DNA of 64,000 bases from Eragrostis nindensis (lineage: Eukaryota > Streptophyta > Magnoliopsida > Poales > Poaceae), in contig JAAXCT010000236.1 of the NCBI GenBank assembly GCA_012490785.1, positions 730,891 through 794,890 on the forward strand, read 5' to 3'. The position numbers and the translations under genes were made by a program. Positions 12,801 through 24,312 of the stretch are shown piece after piece. Numbering within the stretch: the stretch's first letter is position 1; every line of letters begins with the position of its first letter. Below the pieces are notes generated by a model. It saw only the letters and a list, made by a program, of their open reading frames with translations. It did no database searches and was not told the origin of the DNA.

Positions 12801-14086
12801 AGAAGTTTCCAAGAGAAAAGAAAAGAAAAGAGAATTTTCCTATTGAAAAGAAACAAAGTTTAAACATCCTAAGAGAACAAACAAATGCGCTCATGTTCAG
12901 TTCAACTATTCTTTGCTCCTGTCAGCTATCTACGAAAAAAGTCGTAACCAGGAAACAGGGAGAAGGAAGCCTGCCTTCAGAAACATCAACCAAAACCAAG
13001 ATATGATTTCTAATTTTTCAGTTTCGAATATCCTTGCTTCAAGTAATAACCCATGAAATAACCTCTACTAACCTTGAAGTTCTATTTTCATCCTCAGCAC
13101 AAACAATAGGCAACATGATCCCAACAGTTCATGATCAGATCTTGTGAGACAGCTTCCTATTTGGTTACTCGGTAATACAGACGGTTCACATCTCAGAACA
13201 GTTGTGCATTCTGACTGAGCATGCAGCTGACGAAACAGCAGCCTTTCATCAATCATAGGCACGATTCTGCATGATGCTGAATATCCAATAGAAAAACCAA
13301 ACCTACTTGAGCAAGTCAGTTGCCCACACCAGCAACTTTTCCTTTAAATAACACCAACAGGGCTAAACTAATCAGCGTCACAGGACCGTAATGGGCACCA
13401 AATTACCAACCCAATTGTTTAGTCGTCGACGAATAGAACCCGAGAAATTAAATAATCAGGGCGCCATCAGATCCTAAACGCCACCAAACTACCAACCCAA
13501 TTGTTTAGCTCGCCAGCTGGGGGACCAAACAAGACCCAAAAACTTTCCCCTAAATTTGCTCCAATGCAAGCACCAAATTTACCCATTTCAAAATCCCCAA
13601 TTAGTAAGTAGATGGTGACCAATCTCACACAGTTATTAACTAATGACCTCATCAGCAAAAGAACCGTTGAAGAATCGGATTCGCAAAATTGTCGTGGCGA
13701 GAGGATTGGATAGATGGATGGATGGCGTTGGCGCCTTACCGGCTGCATTGCTGGCAGAACCGCCGCTCCTGGCCGCCGACGACCACCACTGGCGTCTTGG
13801 AGTGCGCCTCGCAGACCTTGTGCCGCCGGTGGTACTCCCGGCACCGGCTGAGGTCGGACCGGCACCCGTCAACGGCGCACGCCTCCGGGACGCCGCCACC
13901 CGCCGCGCGGGACCGCCTCCCGGCCCCCACAGGCCGCGCGCGCCGGACGGCGAAATCTTGGAGCTGTATGTCGGCGGCGAGGGAGGCGGTGGAGGAGGAC
14001 GACGGCCCGGCGAAGGACAACATGGTGGGGCCGTGGTCCGCCGCCGCACCCCAGGACGACGCCCCGGACGCCACCCCCCAGTTCAT
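6419..14086 (-). CDS. SPL: SQUAMOSA promoter-binding protein-like (SPL) transcription factor, 3 exons, 317 aa
   Basis: Exons 14086-13740, 7386-7256 and 6894-6419 join in phase (347+131+476 nt) to 317 residues. The SBP domain spans about residues 69-145. Zinc site 1 is C70, C75, C92, H95; zinc site 2 is C111, C114, H118, C130. A bipartite nuclear signal follows (KRSCRKRL to RRRRKPQ). Intron 1 interrupts codon R116 (CG|A), just before FHMLSEFDEG, the conserved SBP-family intron site; donor GTAAGG and acceptor TTGCAG are both visible. SPL proteins bind GTAC-core DNA in the nucleus and control phase change and panicle and grain traits in grasses. Exon 3 encodes ALSLLS (247-252), the miR156 target, so the gene should be post-transcriptionally repressed. 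The start MNWGV is chosen because no earlier in-frame ATG precedes a stop; an upstream spliced leader is possible. The 6.35-kb first intron is enlarged by transposon debris. I do not assign a numbered orthologue. Confidence 0.9.
6617..6636 (-). promoter_or_regulatory. miR156/157 target site in SPL exon 3
   Basis: The mRNA sense is GTGCTCTCTCTCTTCTGTCA, the canonical SPL target. The + strand reads tgacagaagagagagagcac, one base different from mature miR156 (…gagtgagcac). It lies in frame over ALSLLS. Confidence 0.93.
7256..7386 (-). CDS. SPL: SPL exon 2 (second half of the SBP domain and nuclear signal)
   Basis: Begins after the acceptor TTGCAG and encodes (R)FHMLSEFDEGKRSCRKRL, then HNRRRRKPQ, ending with PYGQ and one base of the next codon before GTATGT. 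It supplies H118 and C130. Confidence 0.9.
8458..8519 (+). repeat. Short retroposon tail with imperfect 14-bp duplication, in SPL intron 1
   Basis: agttgtgaggtgga (8458-8471) recurs as agctgcgaggtgga (8506-8519). The 34 bases between end in cgataaaaaaaaaaa. Looks like an extremely 5'-truncated retroposon. Confidence 0.55.
9011..9110. repeat. 50-bp tandem duplication in SPL intron 1
   Basis: 9011-9060 and 9061-9110 are two adjacent 50-bp copies differing at only a few positions. Both end ttttatgagatgg. Confidence 0.85.
9536..9587 (-). repeat. Micro-insertion: 20 bp with a 16-bp target duplication, in SPL intron 1
   Basis: gagcatcaacataact is present at 9536-9551 and 9572-9587. The 20 bases between are a T-rich run ending ggaaac (gtttcc plus A run on the minus strand). 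Confidence 0.65.
9697..9801. repeat. Inverted repeat in SPL intron 1
   Basis: catcatcaggtaagagg near 9697 and cctcttacctgatgatg near 9785 are perfect inverted arms separated by about 70 bases. They may be ends of a small foldback element; no target duplication was seen. Confidence 0.4.
11289..11642 (+). mobile_element. Probable 3' end of a LINE-like retroposon in SPL intron 1
   Basis: A short frame ends at 11504, followed by a T-rich 3' tail and cctttttcgtgc plus about 12 A's ending near 11642. This layout matches other LINE tails in the window. The 5' boundary is not visible and no target duplication was found. Confidence 0.45.
13740..14086 (-). CDS. SPL: SPL exon 1 (N-terminus and first zinc site)
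   Basis: Encodes residues 1-115 plus two bases of R116. It is very GC-rich, typical of grass first exons. It ends CAGCAATGCAGCCG before GTAAGG, placing CQQCS at the exon edge. Confidence 0.88.
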
Positions 14087-14303
14087 GCCGCCGGTCAAGA
14101 AGCCCGCCACCCTGTTCCCCACCAAGAAACCGTAAGGAACAGCAATTGTTCGGGGAGAAATTTCTGCAGCAAACTAACTGGAGTATAGCTTGCGTACGAT
14201 CGGAGGAAGACGAGGAGGCGGCAGCGCAGCACAGTGCGGGGCTGGTGGGGAGCGAACAGTGGAGGCGCGTGCTTGCGTGTGCGCGGGACACCGGTGAGTC
14301 GCG

Positions 14304-14314
14304 GGTATATATGG
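14304..14314 (-). promoter_or_regulatory. Probable TATA box of the SPL gene
   Basis: The minus strand reads CATATATACCC about 220 bases upstream of the chosen ATG. A start near 14275 would give a ~190-base leader. Confidence 0.5.
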
Positions 14315-14385
14315 GCTCCATATTTTCTCCTGACCTGATCCTACTATACTCCAGTATACTGTTCACTGATCCCGATCATTGGTGA

Positions 14386-16405
14386 GAACATTTTTAATCA
14401 CTCCACCTTTCTGGTTTTGCATGTTCACCCTTATTCAGGTTCTTAAGAACCCTTCTTTTATGGTCCCTTGATCTTGCACAGAAAAAAATGGTCGTCGACG
14501 TGACCATTATTTTTTTTCTAGAAAACAACTAGTTGATCTTCCAAAGAAAAAAATCGTTTTCCAAAATGAACCAAAAAGTACGATTTTTTCCTTCGGAGGG
14601 AGGATTATATTAAGGATGCGACTAACCAGCTACTAGTAGGCTATCAGCTTCTTCCTCGCGCCATGCTCCTCTCCCGCCGATCAAACCCCCACCCTAGCCG
14701 CTCCGCCACCTCACGGCATCATCTCGTCCGCCGCACCCTCTCTGCCCCCGCCCGCAACCTCCTCCGGCGGCTGACGGCGCCTCTCTGCCTCGCCGTGTCG
14801 CCCGCACTCGCCGCTGTCGCCTCACTAGCCTTGCCCTCCGCTAACCAGTCCGGCGTGGTTCTCCCAACCCAGCCCTGCCCACCGCCTCCTCCACCGCCGC
14901 TCGCAACCCGCTATCGGGCCAGCCTGCCGCCGCTATCTATGGTCGGAGGGGGGAGGATGAGAGCTGGGGTGGGGGGGGGGGGGGGGTGTAATACAAACAC
15001 TGTGCATTAAGAGATTCTCAGGATGCCTGCCGCCGCACTGCCCGCCCGCTCCCGCCCCAACTGGTATCCAGCTCGTGCGACGTGACTACCACTACTTGGT
15101 TAGACTTTTTCTTATATTAAAAGAAAAGAATAGTACATTCCTAAATTACACAAAAGGTTCTTGAAAAAAATAAAATTATAATGAGATTCTCCAAGGTCTT
15201 GTTTATCTTCTTCTTCCTCTATAAATGCGCTCGTTGTAACACGATCGATCCACATATTGGTTCTCCTTCTCCACTAACTAACGAGAGAATTCAATATTGC
15301 AAACACCACAACATCCGCCATGCCGAAACTCCACCCAAGATGGATTTGCCACGAAGAATAAACTTCAATTTCAAAGAGAATCAACCATCTCCACGACAGT
15401 AGAAAAAAATGAACAAATCAAGATCCAGTTGAAACCATCCAGAAAACACATCTACCGACGCCAAAAGCACTGCCAATGCCTCGGACACAAAATTCACCGA
15501 AGATAATACAACTTCACATTGGACACAAAATCCACCGAAGAGGATACAAGAACTTCACACCCTTTCACAAAAAAGGAGGAAGAGGTACAACTGACCTCCA
15601 TGTTACCTCATTGGAGAAATCGTCGACGACGTCAATGCCAACTCAACCTTTAGAGCCGCCATGAGGGTACCAAATCCACATATGCTCCACGAATATTACA
15701 TGACGGAAGACACAGCTCAACACCACAAAAATCATCATAAGAAAACATTATTCGGCTAAAAGAGGATGGAGAGCCGTTTCTCCTCACCACTGGTGAGGTC
15801 GTAGGAGGGGAGGGAGGAGGGGGACGAAGTCATGAAACAGTGACGGCGTGCAACCTTAGAGGAGGTGGCGGGTGTTGTTTCCTTCACTGAGGGCGAGTGG
15901 TTCGTAGAACTAAAACGACGTTGAAGCTTGTTTTTCTAGTTTTACTGGCTCATTAGAGCCGTTTCTTACTGAAAATTATCATTCATAACCACAGTCGAGA
16001 AAAATCTATGCCAGGCCTAGTAGAAAAACAAAGTAGATTATAGCTAGTATTTAGCTCCTAGTAGAGAAACCGTGGCAGGACTAATATTTGGCAATAATAA
16101 CCAAACACGTCATATATCATTCTTTAACTACGATAATGACACTAGACTTGATTTATCGTGCAGAAGCCACAATACACATTACAGTCAACCGTTCAAGAAT
16201 CATAACTACAAAATTTTAGAAATACAGATGAACATCAATCAACTATAGAAAAGAGCCGACGAGAGATTGAGGTGCCGCAAGCTTTCTTTTGACCTTTATT
16301 GTTATTATTGATGCCAAGTTTTAGAGAATTTGAGAGGAGAGAATGTTTCTTATACCACCATCCATTTTGTTTGCATATAAGGCCCTTAGAAATAAATGAT
16401 TGTTA
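14386..16405. other. Intergenic DNA upstream of the SPL gene
   Basis: A GC-rich, low-complexity stretch (14663-15010, Pro/Arg/Ala-rich frame) and a G run near 14970-14985 are the only notable parts. I see no gene I can support. The 14663 frame lacks any domain. Confidence 0.4.
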
Positions 16406-16687
16406 AAAATGACAATTATTAAAATAGAATGGACACAAGGAGTCAGACCGTACTCAAGGAACAACACCTGAAGACAACGAAGGCCGAGGATAAGAGTCTT
16501 TTTTTTGTGTGTTTTTTGTTTATTTTGTTCTAGCGTTTGTGCACTTCTGATGATGGCCGACTTCTGTCGGTAGTTGTATTTGGCTGTAACCCTTTTGGAA
16601 GTCAAGAACAATGCGGTTGTAGCTTCTGTGAGGGTCGAAGTCGGGATTAACACAATCTTCTCATTATCTAAGAAAATGACAATTATT
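16406..16687 (+). mobile_element. 252-bp truncated retroposon with a 15-bp target duplication
   Basis: aaaatgacaattatt occurs exactly at 16406-16420 and 16673-16687. The insert between resembles a LINE 3' UTR on the + strand, with ttggctgtaacccttttgg and a 3' end ttctcattatctaag. It is 5'-truncated and encodes nothing recognisable. Confidence 0.65.
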
Positions 16688-17749
16688 GAGCAGGGAAACA
16701 CAAGGAAAAGGTTAAAATTCAATTAAACTATTGACTCGAAGATTACCAATGAAACAATTATCTCAGACAGTTGTAAGTCCAGATCACATACGAATGGATG
16801 TCCCATAGATATGGTTAAAATATACTTAACACTTTTCTCCCATGGTTCATGGTTAACATAATTTTTATTTTATGGTTTTTTTAAATTAAAGTTGCGGGAG
16901 GAAGTTTAATTTTTCTCTCATGATTCAGCACCTTCTGCGAGAGAACAAAACATCTCATATGTATATTTATTTTTGTGATAGTGAGATGAGGCACATTATT
17001 AATGGCAGATATAAATTTATAAATTCCATTATTTGGGAGTTTTACCTAAGCTACAAGCCTATGTTAAAATGTTCGACGACATGTGCAGTGAGTTGCTCTA
17101 TGCATGGAAAAAAAGTGACAAGGATAATTTGCACTCCACTTTGGAAAAATTAGATAGTTACAAGCATAATTTTTTTCGAATATATGATACGCTTTACCAA
17201 ATACTACTCCTATATGTCTTCGACATTTTATATGAAACTCTTGCGTTCTTGGAGATCTGATGTACTATTTGCGATGAAATAGAGTACCGTTCTGCAAAAA
17301 AAAGCGCACCTACCGAACACCAAGTACCAATGCGGTAACCTTTTCCATTTTTTACTGGAAAAGGCTCTCGATTTGCAGTGCTGTACTTTTGTACGAAACT
17401 TCCACCAATGGAAATGGCCAATCTGGCCAGATTTGGAGGGGACACAAAATGGTGCTGCCATGAGCCAGTCACCTTCCAAGAAGAATGGTACAATGGTATA
17501 ACAAATGTGCTCTGCAGGCAAATGTTTCACCTAGGAAGACAGCGACCCCTCTGTCCAGATGTGCAAAGAGTGCCGAGCATGTCTGATGTGTCCAGCACAA
17601 GCCTCCATGAATTGTAAAGATGTGAAGGAAAGTGAATACTTAAAAAAGATAGAAATTGATGTCCTGGTTCGTCGAATTGCATAAAATAATGGTAGTAATT
17701 CGTTTCTTGAAGAACTTGGGCTGTGGGGTTAAGGTCAGGGTTAAGTATC

Positions 17750-18321
17750 GGGAAATTCCCTTATATGCCATTGGTTAAACTTCTTATTCCAGATCTGCCA
17801 TTGGTAAAACCTATTTCCCTTAATATGCCATTGCCCTTAAAGTTAAACTTCTTCCATGCCATTATTAACGATTTAATTATTGTTTAGTGAGCTAAATATT
17901 GTTGCTACGTGATTACTGTACGAGATTCAATAGCTTTAAAATAACTAACATAAGTTTTTTTGTTTCTAGCTGCTTTACAGTAATTTTTGTTTTTCTTCTT
18001 TCACCATAAATAAAATTTTATATCCTCGCAAAAAATAAATAAAATTTTATATCCTTTCATTTTCGTATATTTATTGTTCAGAAAATAAAAAAATGTAAGT
18101 TATTTCGAAGCTATCGCACACACAAAATGTTGCAACTATTCATTGACTTCTACAGTAATCTCATAGCTACAGTGTCACATCTCACTAAAGCACAGTTAAA
18201 TGGTTAATAATGGCATGAAAGAGATAAAATTTTAAGATCAATGGCATATAAGAGAAAGAAGTTTTATCGATGGCAGATTAGGGATAAGAGATTTAACCAA
18301 TGGCATATAAGAGATTTTTCC
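17750..18321. mobile_element. Mutator-like MITE with long inverted repeats, 572 bp
   Basis: The left end (gggaaattcccttatatgcc) and the right end read in reverse (ggaaaaatctcttatatgcc) begin terminal inverted repeats of about 150 bp, including several tatgccattg blocks on each arm. The flanks ttaagtatc (17741-17749) and ttaagtatt (18322-18330) make a 9-bp duplication with one mismatch, as for Mutator-type elements. No transposase frame. Confidence 0.75.
18006..18055 (+). repeat. Micro-insertion: 8 bp with a 21-bp target duplication
   Basis: The 21 bases at 18006-18026 recur exactly at 18035-18055, with cgcaaaaa between. It lies inside the Mutator-like MITE, so it is younger than that element. 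Confidence 0.65.
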
Positions 18322-18509
18322 TTAAGTATTCTCTCCTGGTCTTGTAATTTACTTGACGATATCCCTCGGAAAAAAAAACCTGACCATGCAAGTAATAATT
18401 ATATAATTGAGGAGCATTGAAGATGGGCGAACTTTATGTGAACAACAACCACAATATCAGACTTGCCACGGATATTGCACCTTTATGACTACTTATTTTT
18501 TTAGTCGGA

Positions 18510-18690
18510 GGCAAAGTTCTCGTCGACAGCAAGACACCTGTGGTGACTTCAAGAAGATCAAGATCAGCCGGTCTAGTCTTTCATATTCGTTTACAGAAAT
18601 AGAAGTTGCGTGCGTGTGTTCATAGAGTTTAGTAGTCGTGTGCGTTTGTGAGTCTCTACGTCTATATTATGGTTTAAAAAACATAACAGC
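18510..18690 (+). mobile_element. Diverged SINE fragment
   Basis: gtcgacagcaagacacctgtggtgactt and the later run gtgcgtgtgttcatag, then gtttgtgagtctct, match in order the SINE at 30368-30659 read on its own strand. The tRNA-like head is missing. Confidence 0.5.
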
Positions 18691-19204
18691 CTCATCAATA
18701 GTAACCCTAATGCTACAGACCTAGTGCCGTTATCCAGTCCTTATGCACGATATAATCCCATAGTGAGAAAACTAATAGAACTTACCACAAACAAAAGAAA
18801 CCTGCTCCATCATTACCAATGGACATTTTTTATTCTATTTCTCTATTCCATTTCATTTAGATCTAATAAAGAACCGGGAGTGGTTTGAAATAGCAGAGGA
18901 ACCTGCACTGCAGGAACAATGGGTGCACCTGCAGGTTGAGCCCGATCCCCTGCTCGATCTGGCAGTATCAAGTATCATAAAATTTCTTTGTTTTCTCAGA
19001 TGCATATGCCTGTAGTTGATACAGTATCATGTATCTTAGATAGAGAATATTTCATATTGTGCTACTAACGGCTGTTGATTGCTCTTATAAAAATATGATG
19101 TAGGATCCAGTAAATGGGGGCTTAGGGGCATAGGAAATTGAAAAAGAAAATGTGTTGTCCACGCAAACAATTCCTTCGAAATTTAAGCTGCTTTTGGGAC
19201 GCAG

Positions 19205-19350
19205 ATCTTTTTTTCTTAAGAACCACAGTACAGAAGTAGACGCTCATATACACGCATGCACACTCAGAATGCACACACGCACACTCTACCCCTACGAATG
19301 CCTTAAAAGGACAAGGGTGGCTGATCTCGAAATTTACGAAGCCACCACAT
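19205..19350 (-). mobile_element. SINE 3' fragment
   Basis: On the plus strand a T run is followed by acacgcatgcacactc, ctctacccctacgaatgcc and gaagccaccaca, matching the 3' half of the SINE at 30368-30659 in the same orientation. The head with Pol III boxes is absent. Confidence 0.55.
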
Positions 19351-19433
19351 ATGCCTCATCTATATATCTTATATAGATGCAACCCACTAAGGGCCATTTA
19401 CTCCTATAAAGCTGAACTCTCATGAGGCCACGT

Positions 19434-19961
19434 TGTTAGGATCTATTAAAATCTAGGCGCAAGATCAGTACGGGTCTAGCAATCTTTTCTAAACAACAGC
19501 ATCAATCGGGTTTAGATCTAGGTGGAAGAGAACGATATACCTTCGTGAGCAGCTGAAGCCGATGGAGTCGCCATGGCGATGACGGGCGGTGGCGGAGTCG
19601 TCGGAGCGGTGGCGGTGTGGACGGCGGGGTCGCGCACGTAGGTGAGTGCGCGCGGTAGTCGCAGGTTCCTTCTCCCTTCAGGCCGGTACCTGCACTGGCC
19701 AGGGACGGAGTACTTGAACAGCGACGACATGGTGGCGGCGGTGGAGCTTCCCGTCGGCCAAGCGCTAGATCTTGATCAGTCTAGGGTTTGTCGGTGTGGC
19801 TGGTGGCGGCTCGGTCAACCTCGTGCTGCGTGCCCCCGGCCCCCACCTCTTTTTATAGCGCTGGCGACAGGGGCCCACCAACCATGAGTTGGGTGTGCGC
19901 CCCCGATCAGGGCGCGATTAAGGGGGCGTGATCTTTGGATCACGTTGAGATCAAACTAACA
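19434..19961 (-). repeat. 3' LTR of copia element A (528 bp)
   Basis: Begins TGTTAG and ends CTAACA. It contains on the minus strand a TATA box, ctataaaaa, at 19850-19858. Confidence 0.93.
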
Positions 19962-19975
19962 ATCTCCCCCTTGAT
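19962..19975 (-). promoter_or_regulatory. Polypurine tract of copia element A
   Basis: Minus strand TCAAGGGGGAGATT directly abuts the 3' LTR. Purine-rich as needed for plus-strand priming. Confidence 0.75.
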
Positions 19976-20138
19976 CTCTTTATCCTTTTCTTTCCTTTTC
20001 AATTTTCTCATTTCATCATAGATTAATGCATAGCATGTCTCATCGTCACGGTCCATCGCCGATAGAATCAACAGCTACAATACACGCCTCCATTCAGAAA
20101 CAGATCTTTTAAACTTTTGGGCCCTTTCAGTCCGGAGA

Positions 20139-20693
20139 TCATAGGCTGTCCCTTAACCCCATGCCAGCTACGTGCTCCTTGAACACGTTGGGAGGTAAGC
20201 CTTTCGTTAGCGGATCCGCGAGCATTTTCTCTGTATTTATATGCTCGAGACTTATGTGTCGATCTCGGACTTTATCTTTCACAACATAATACTTTATGTC
20301 AATGTGTTTGGCAGCACCACTTGACTTATTGTTGTGTGCATACATTACTGCAGGCTCATTGTCGCAGTACATCTTTAGCGGTCTAGAGATGTCGTCAACC
20401 ACTCTCAAACCAGGCATAAACTTTTTAAGCCAGTTCACCTGCCCTGTGGCCTCATAACATGCAACAAACTCGGCATACATTGTGGACGATGCAGTGACGG
20501 TTTGTTTGCAGCTTTTCCATGATATGGCCCCTCCCGCAAGAGGGAACACATATCCAGATGTCGACTTTCTGTTATCCCCTGCAAAGTCTGAATCTGTATA
20601 TCCTTCGATACGCAGGATTCTGTTTTTCTGTATGTTAACATGAGGCCTTTTGTTCCTTGCATATAGCGCAGAACTTTCTTTACCAATTTCCAA
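20139..20693 (-). pseudogene. Copia element A RNase H
   Basis: Contains YTDSDFAGDNRKSTSGYVF, ASSTMYAEFVACYEA, MYCDNEPAVMYAHN and AKHIDIKYYVV, the copia RNase H signature with the acidic catalytic positions. It ends ADPLTKGLPPNVFKEHV then a stop close to the polypurine tract. Confidence 0.88.
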
Positions 20694-21865
20694 TGTTCTA
20701 GTCCTGGATTACTCTGGAATCTGCCAAGTAGTCCGGTAACAAAAGCTAAATCAGGGCGAGTGCACACTTGTGCATACTGTAAGCTTCCGACAGCTGAAGC
20801 ATATGGTACCGCTTTCATCTGATCAATCTCATATTGATTCTTGGGACACTGGAAGTCCCCATATCTGTCGCCCTTCACTATTGGTGCAGGTGAGGCACTA
20901 CATCTGTGCATGTTGAATTTTTTCAGGACCTTTTCTATATATGTCTTTTGTGATAATCCTAATACCCCATTTGATCTGTCTCGGTGAATCTCAATTCCCA
21001 AAACGAATTTCGCTTCACCAAGATCTTTCATTTCAAAGTGTGAGGACAAGAAACTTTTCGTTTCCAGTAGAAGACTGACATCACTACTCGCAAGCAGAAT
21101 GTCATCCACATACAGGATAAGGAAGATATACTTCCCATTCTTAAACTTTACATAAACACAATCGTCCTCCACATTCGATTCAAACCCGAAACGTTTTTTC
21201 GTACTGTCAAACTTCAAGAACCACTGTCTTGACGCTTGCTTTAACCCATAAATCGCTTTCTTTAGGCGGCATCCCATCTTTTCTTTTCCTTCCACAACAA
21301 AACCTTTCGGCTGTGCCATGTAAACATATTCATCTAATTCTCCATTTAGGAACGCCGTCTTAACATCCATCTGATGTAACTCTAAATCATAATGAGCTAC
21401 TAGAGCCATTATAATTCTGAAGGAATCTTTACATGAGACTGGAGAGAAGGTCTCATGGTAATCAATCCCTTCTCTTTGCATGAAGCCTTTTGCCACAAGT
21501 CGCGCTTTAAATTTGTCTATATTCTCTTGGGAGTCATATTTCGTCTTGTAGACCCATTTGCACCCTACTGTTTTGGCTCCTTTAGGAATTGTCTCTAAGT
21601 CCCAAACTCTGTTGGCACTCATCGATTTCATTTCATCTTCCATGGCTGCAAGCCACTTGGATGAATGTTCGCTTCTCATGGCTTCTTCAAATGAGGTAGG
21701 GTCATCCTCCATTTGAAATTCTTCTGTGTTATACACTATGTAATCATCGGGAATAGCTGCCCTTCTTTCTCTTTGAGACCTTCTTGGGGCCTCTACATTT
21801 GGAACATTTTCTATTGGAGGTTGTGGTTGCTCCCCCAAATCTGTGGCAGCAGGCTCTATAGGATC
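20600..21865 (-). pseudogene. Copia element A reverse transcriptase
   Basis: Conserved blocks in order: WDLETIPKGAKTVGCKWVYK, KARLVAKGFMQREGIDYHETF, HQMDVKTAFLNGELDE, YGLKQASRQW and the catalytic YVDDILLAS. Then LGIEIHRDRSNGVLGLSQ and RPDLAF. The frame shifts near 20.62 kb into RNase H. The active-site residues are present but the polyprotein is interrupted. Confidence 0.88.
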
Positions 21866-23053
21866 CTAAGGGACAGGTTTCACATTTTCATTCATTGTTG
21901 CCACAGGAGGAACCACCACAGGGGCTGGCATCGCAGTCTCTCGGACCGCCGGTGCAGCCGCAACGGGCAGTGAGAAGAAAGGCTCTTGAATCATAGGATT
22001 GGGTGCACACACCCGCTTCTCCTCAAGATCAATCTCTCGAACTGCCGCGCTCCCCCGAATCATTTCTTCCTCAAGGAAGGCAGCGTGTCTAGTTTCTACA
22101 AACTTTGTATGTCTATCTGGGCAGTAGAAACGATATCCCTTTGATTTCTCTGTATAGCCAATAAAATGGCATGACACTGTTTTGGAATCAAGCTTTCCAA
22201 TTGTCAGGTTAAATATCTTTGCCTCAGCAGGACTCCCCCACACCTTCAGGTGATTTAATGAGGGTGTTCTTCCTGTCCACAACTCATACGGTGTTTTCGG
22301 CACCGCTTTAGAGGGTACTCTGTTGAGAATATAGACAGCGGTTTTTAAGGCCTCCATCCATAAACTCACTGGCAAGGAGGAGAAACTAATCATACTCCGT
22401 ACCATATCCATTAAGGTGCGATTGCGCCTTTCTGCTACTCCATTCTGCTGAGGATCGCCCGGCATTGAATACTGGGCCACTATACCTTGTTCCTGAAGAA
22501 ACCTAGCAAAAGGTCCTGGAACTTGGCCATATGGGGTATGTCGACCATAGTATTCCCCTCCACGGTCGGATCTGACTACTTTTATCTTTAAATTGTGCTG
22601 ATTTTCAACCTCAGCCTTGAATATCTTAAACTTTTCTAATGCTTCTGATTTCTCTTTGATAGGATAGATGTATCCATAGCGGGAATAATCATCTGTAAAT
22701 GTAATGAACGAGTCATATCCATCTATACTTGTAACTGAGAATGGACCACAGATGTCTGTGTGAATTATATCTAAAACACCTGTGCTATGCTCAGCATCTT
22801 TCTTTATTGTCTTTACATATTTACCTTTTATGCAATCGATGCATTTTTCAAGGTCTGTGAATTCTAAGGGAGGGAGTATGTCATTCTTTATTAATCTTTC
22901 TATTCCCCCCCTCGAAATATGGCCCAAACGACAATGCCATAATTTCGACGACACATCTTGAGTTCTCTTTCTTTTTCTATTATTATCTGTAGGCGAAGAT
23001 ACAATTGCATTCACATCACATACGGAATTCACACTTTCACGTAGCGATAACAA
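21866..23053 (-). pseudogene. Copia element A integrase
   Basis: GAG-pre-integrase motif LWHCRLGHIS and a CIDCIKGK zinc segment come first. The catalytic core follows with D in HTDICGP, D in RSDRGGEY and E in NGVAERRNRT (DDE triad present). It also has the internal segment YGRHTPYGQVPGPFARFL found in some copia lineages. The frame stops at a TAG (21866-21868), after which the same frame continues into reverse transcriptase, so a single nonsense change separates them. Confidence 0.85.
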
Positions 23054-23700
23054 ATAAAGATCATTTCTCTTAAAAGCACTGTAGCAACTGTATCACTGTA
23101 ATTTATTACACATCTGCCATTACCAAAATGACAGTCAAATCCATCGTCATCTAGACGAGACACACTTATTAAGTTTCTATGAAGACTCGGTACATAAAAA
23201 ACATCTCTAAGCAAAAGCTCAAAACTGGTGTCAAGCACTAAGAGAAGATCTCCCACAGCTTCAACATCAGCCTCCACTCCATTGGCAACTTTAATTTGCC
23301 TTTCGCTTCTTTGAGTGGTTCTCGTCGAATGGAATCCCTGTAAAGAGTTTGCAACATGAATAGTCGCTCCTGAATCAATCCACCAAGTAGATTTCGAATA
23401 TTCTATATACAGAGATTCATTTACAAATGAAATAATGTTCTCACCATTCTTTTGCATGATCATCTTTAAGTACTTTGGACAGTCTTTCTTGTAGTGCCCA
23501 TGGCCCTTGCAGTGGAGACACTGGTTGAAGTCCACCACACACTGTCCTTCTGATGGTCTGTGCTGCTGGAACTGTTGAGGAGCTTTTCCCTTAGAGGAGG
23601 ATGCATTTCCCTTAGGATTTGCATTCTTGTTCTTGTCCTTAACATAGTTAAGGGACTGGGGGGGGGGGTAGTCTTTCCTCCTCTTGAACACACATCGCAA
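23029..23700 (-). pseudogene. Copia element A nucleocapsid zinc knuckle and protease
   Basis: The zinc knuckle is CLHCKGHGHYKKDC (CX2CX4HX4C). It is followed by WWIDSGATIHVANS, in which DSGA is the aspartic protease active site, and by the flap-like region FYVPSLHRNLISVSRL. The frame changes again near 23040 before integrase. A G homopolymer at the 5' edge probably caused the upstream shift. Confidence 0.8.
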
Positions 23701-24300
23701 TGGTCTTTTCTACATCCCAAGTCTCTGGGGACATGTTGTAGTTAACTATAAAAGTATCAAAAAGCTTTGGCAACGAAGCAAAAATCAGATGGACAATGTG
23801 ATCCTCCTGGAAGGCAAGGCCCATTGGTTTGAGCTTGTTGTTGATGCTCACCAAGCGATGGATGTGCTTTCTAACCCCACCACCTGTGTACCTCTCTGAA
23901 ACCAGTTGTTTTATCAACTGGGTACCATATATGTCTTTGAAGAGCCAGTATACTGACTCTTTATCTTCTCAAGGTATTCAACAACAGTGGGGCAATCTGT
24001 GATGGACCCCAATATGGGAGCCTCTATAGTGTTCTTTACCACTGCCAACGCTTTCTTGTTGGCAGGGACCCATCTAGCATGATCGAGATCATACTTCTGT
24101 TTGCTCTCCATGTAGGAGCGCTCTCTTTGCTGCCAGGCAGCATCTGTTTCATTTGCCTCTCTCTCCGGTGCCTTAGGCTCTAAGGGAACCGGAGCAGTGA
24201 GGACCCAATCCATATCACTCAAGGTGAAAAACAAGTCCAGCTTCTTAAGCCATTCATTGTAGTTGTCTCCTTTCAGAACTGGTATGTCCTTTATGTTCAT
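23648..24300 (-). pseudogene. Copia element A gag (capsid) with a frameshift
   Basis: From ATG at 24300 (MNIKDIPVLKG) the frame runs with the copia Gag pattern: GDNYNEWLKKLDLFFTL, then a conserved WD..HARW region. It breaks near 23915 and continues in another frame with LVSERYTGGGVRKHI and FDTFIVNYNM. These are the retrotransposon capsid helices. The upstream TTG at 24312 is not a convincing start. A G run near 23660 marks the next frame break into the nucleocapsid part. Confidence 0.75.
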
Positions 24301-24312
24301 CACATTGGACAA

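Noticed and set aside
13467..14366. Several long frames on both strands over SPL exon 1
   Set aside because: GC-rich exon shadows; only one frame gives the SBP zinc residues and matches the splice phase.
14663..15010. 115-codon Pro/Ala/Arg-rich frame
   Set aside because: Low complexity, ends in a poly-G run, no domain; more likely non-coding GC-rich DNA.
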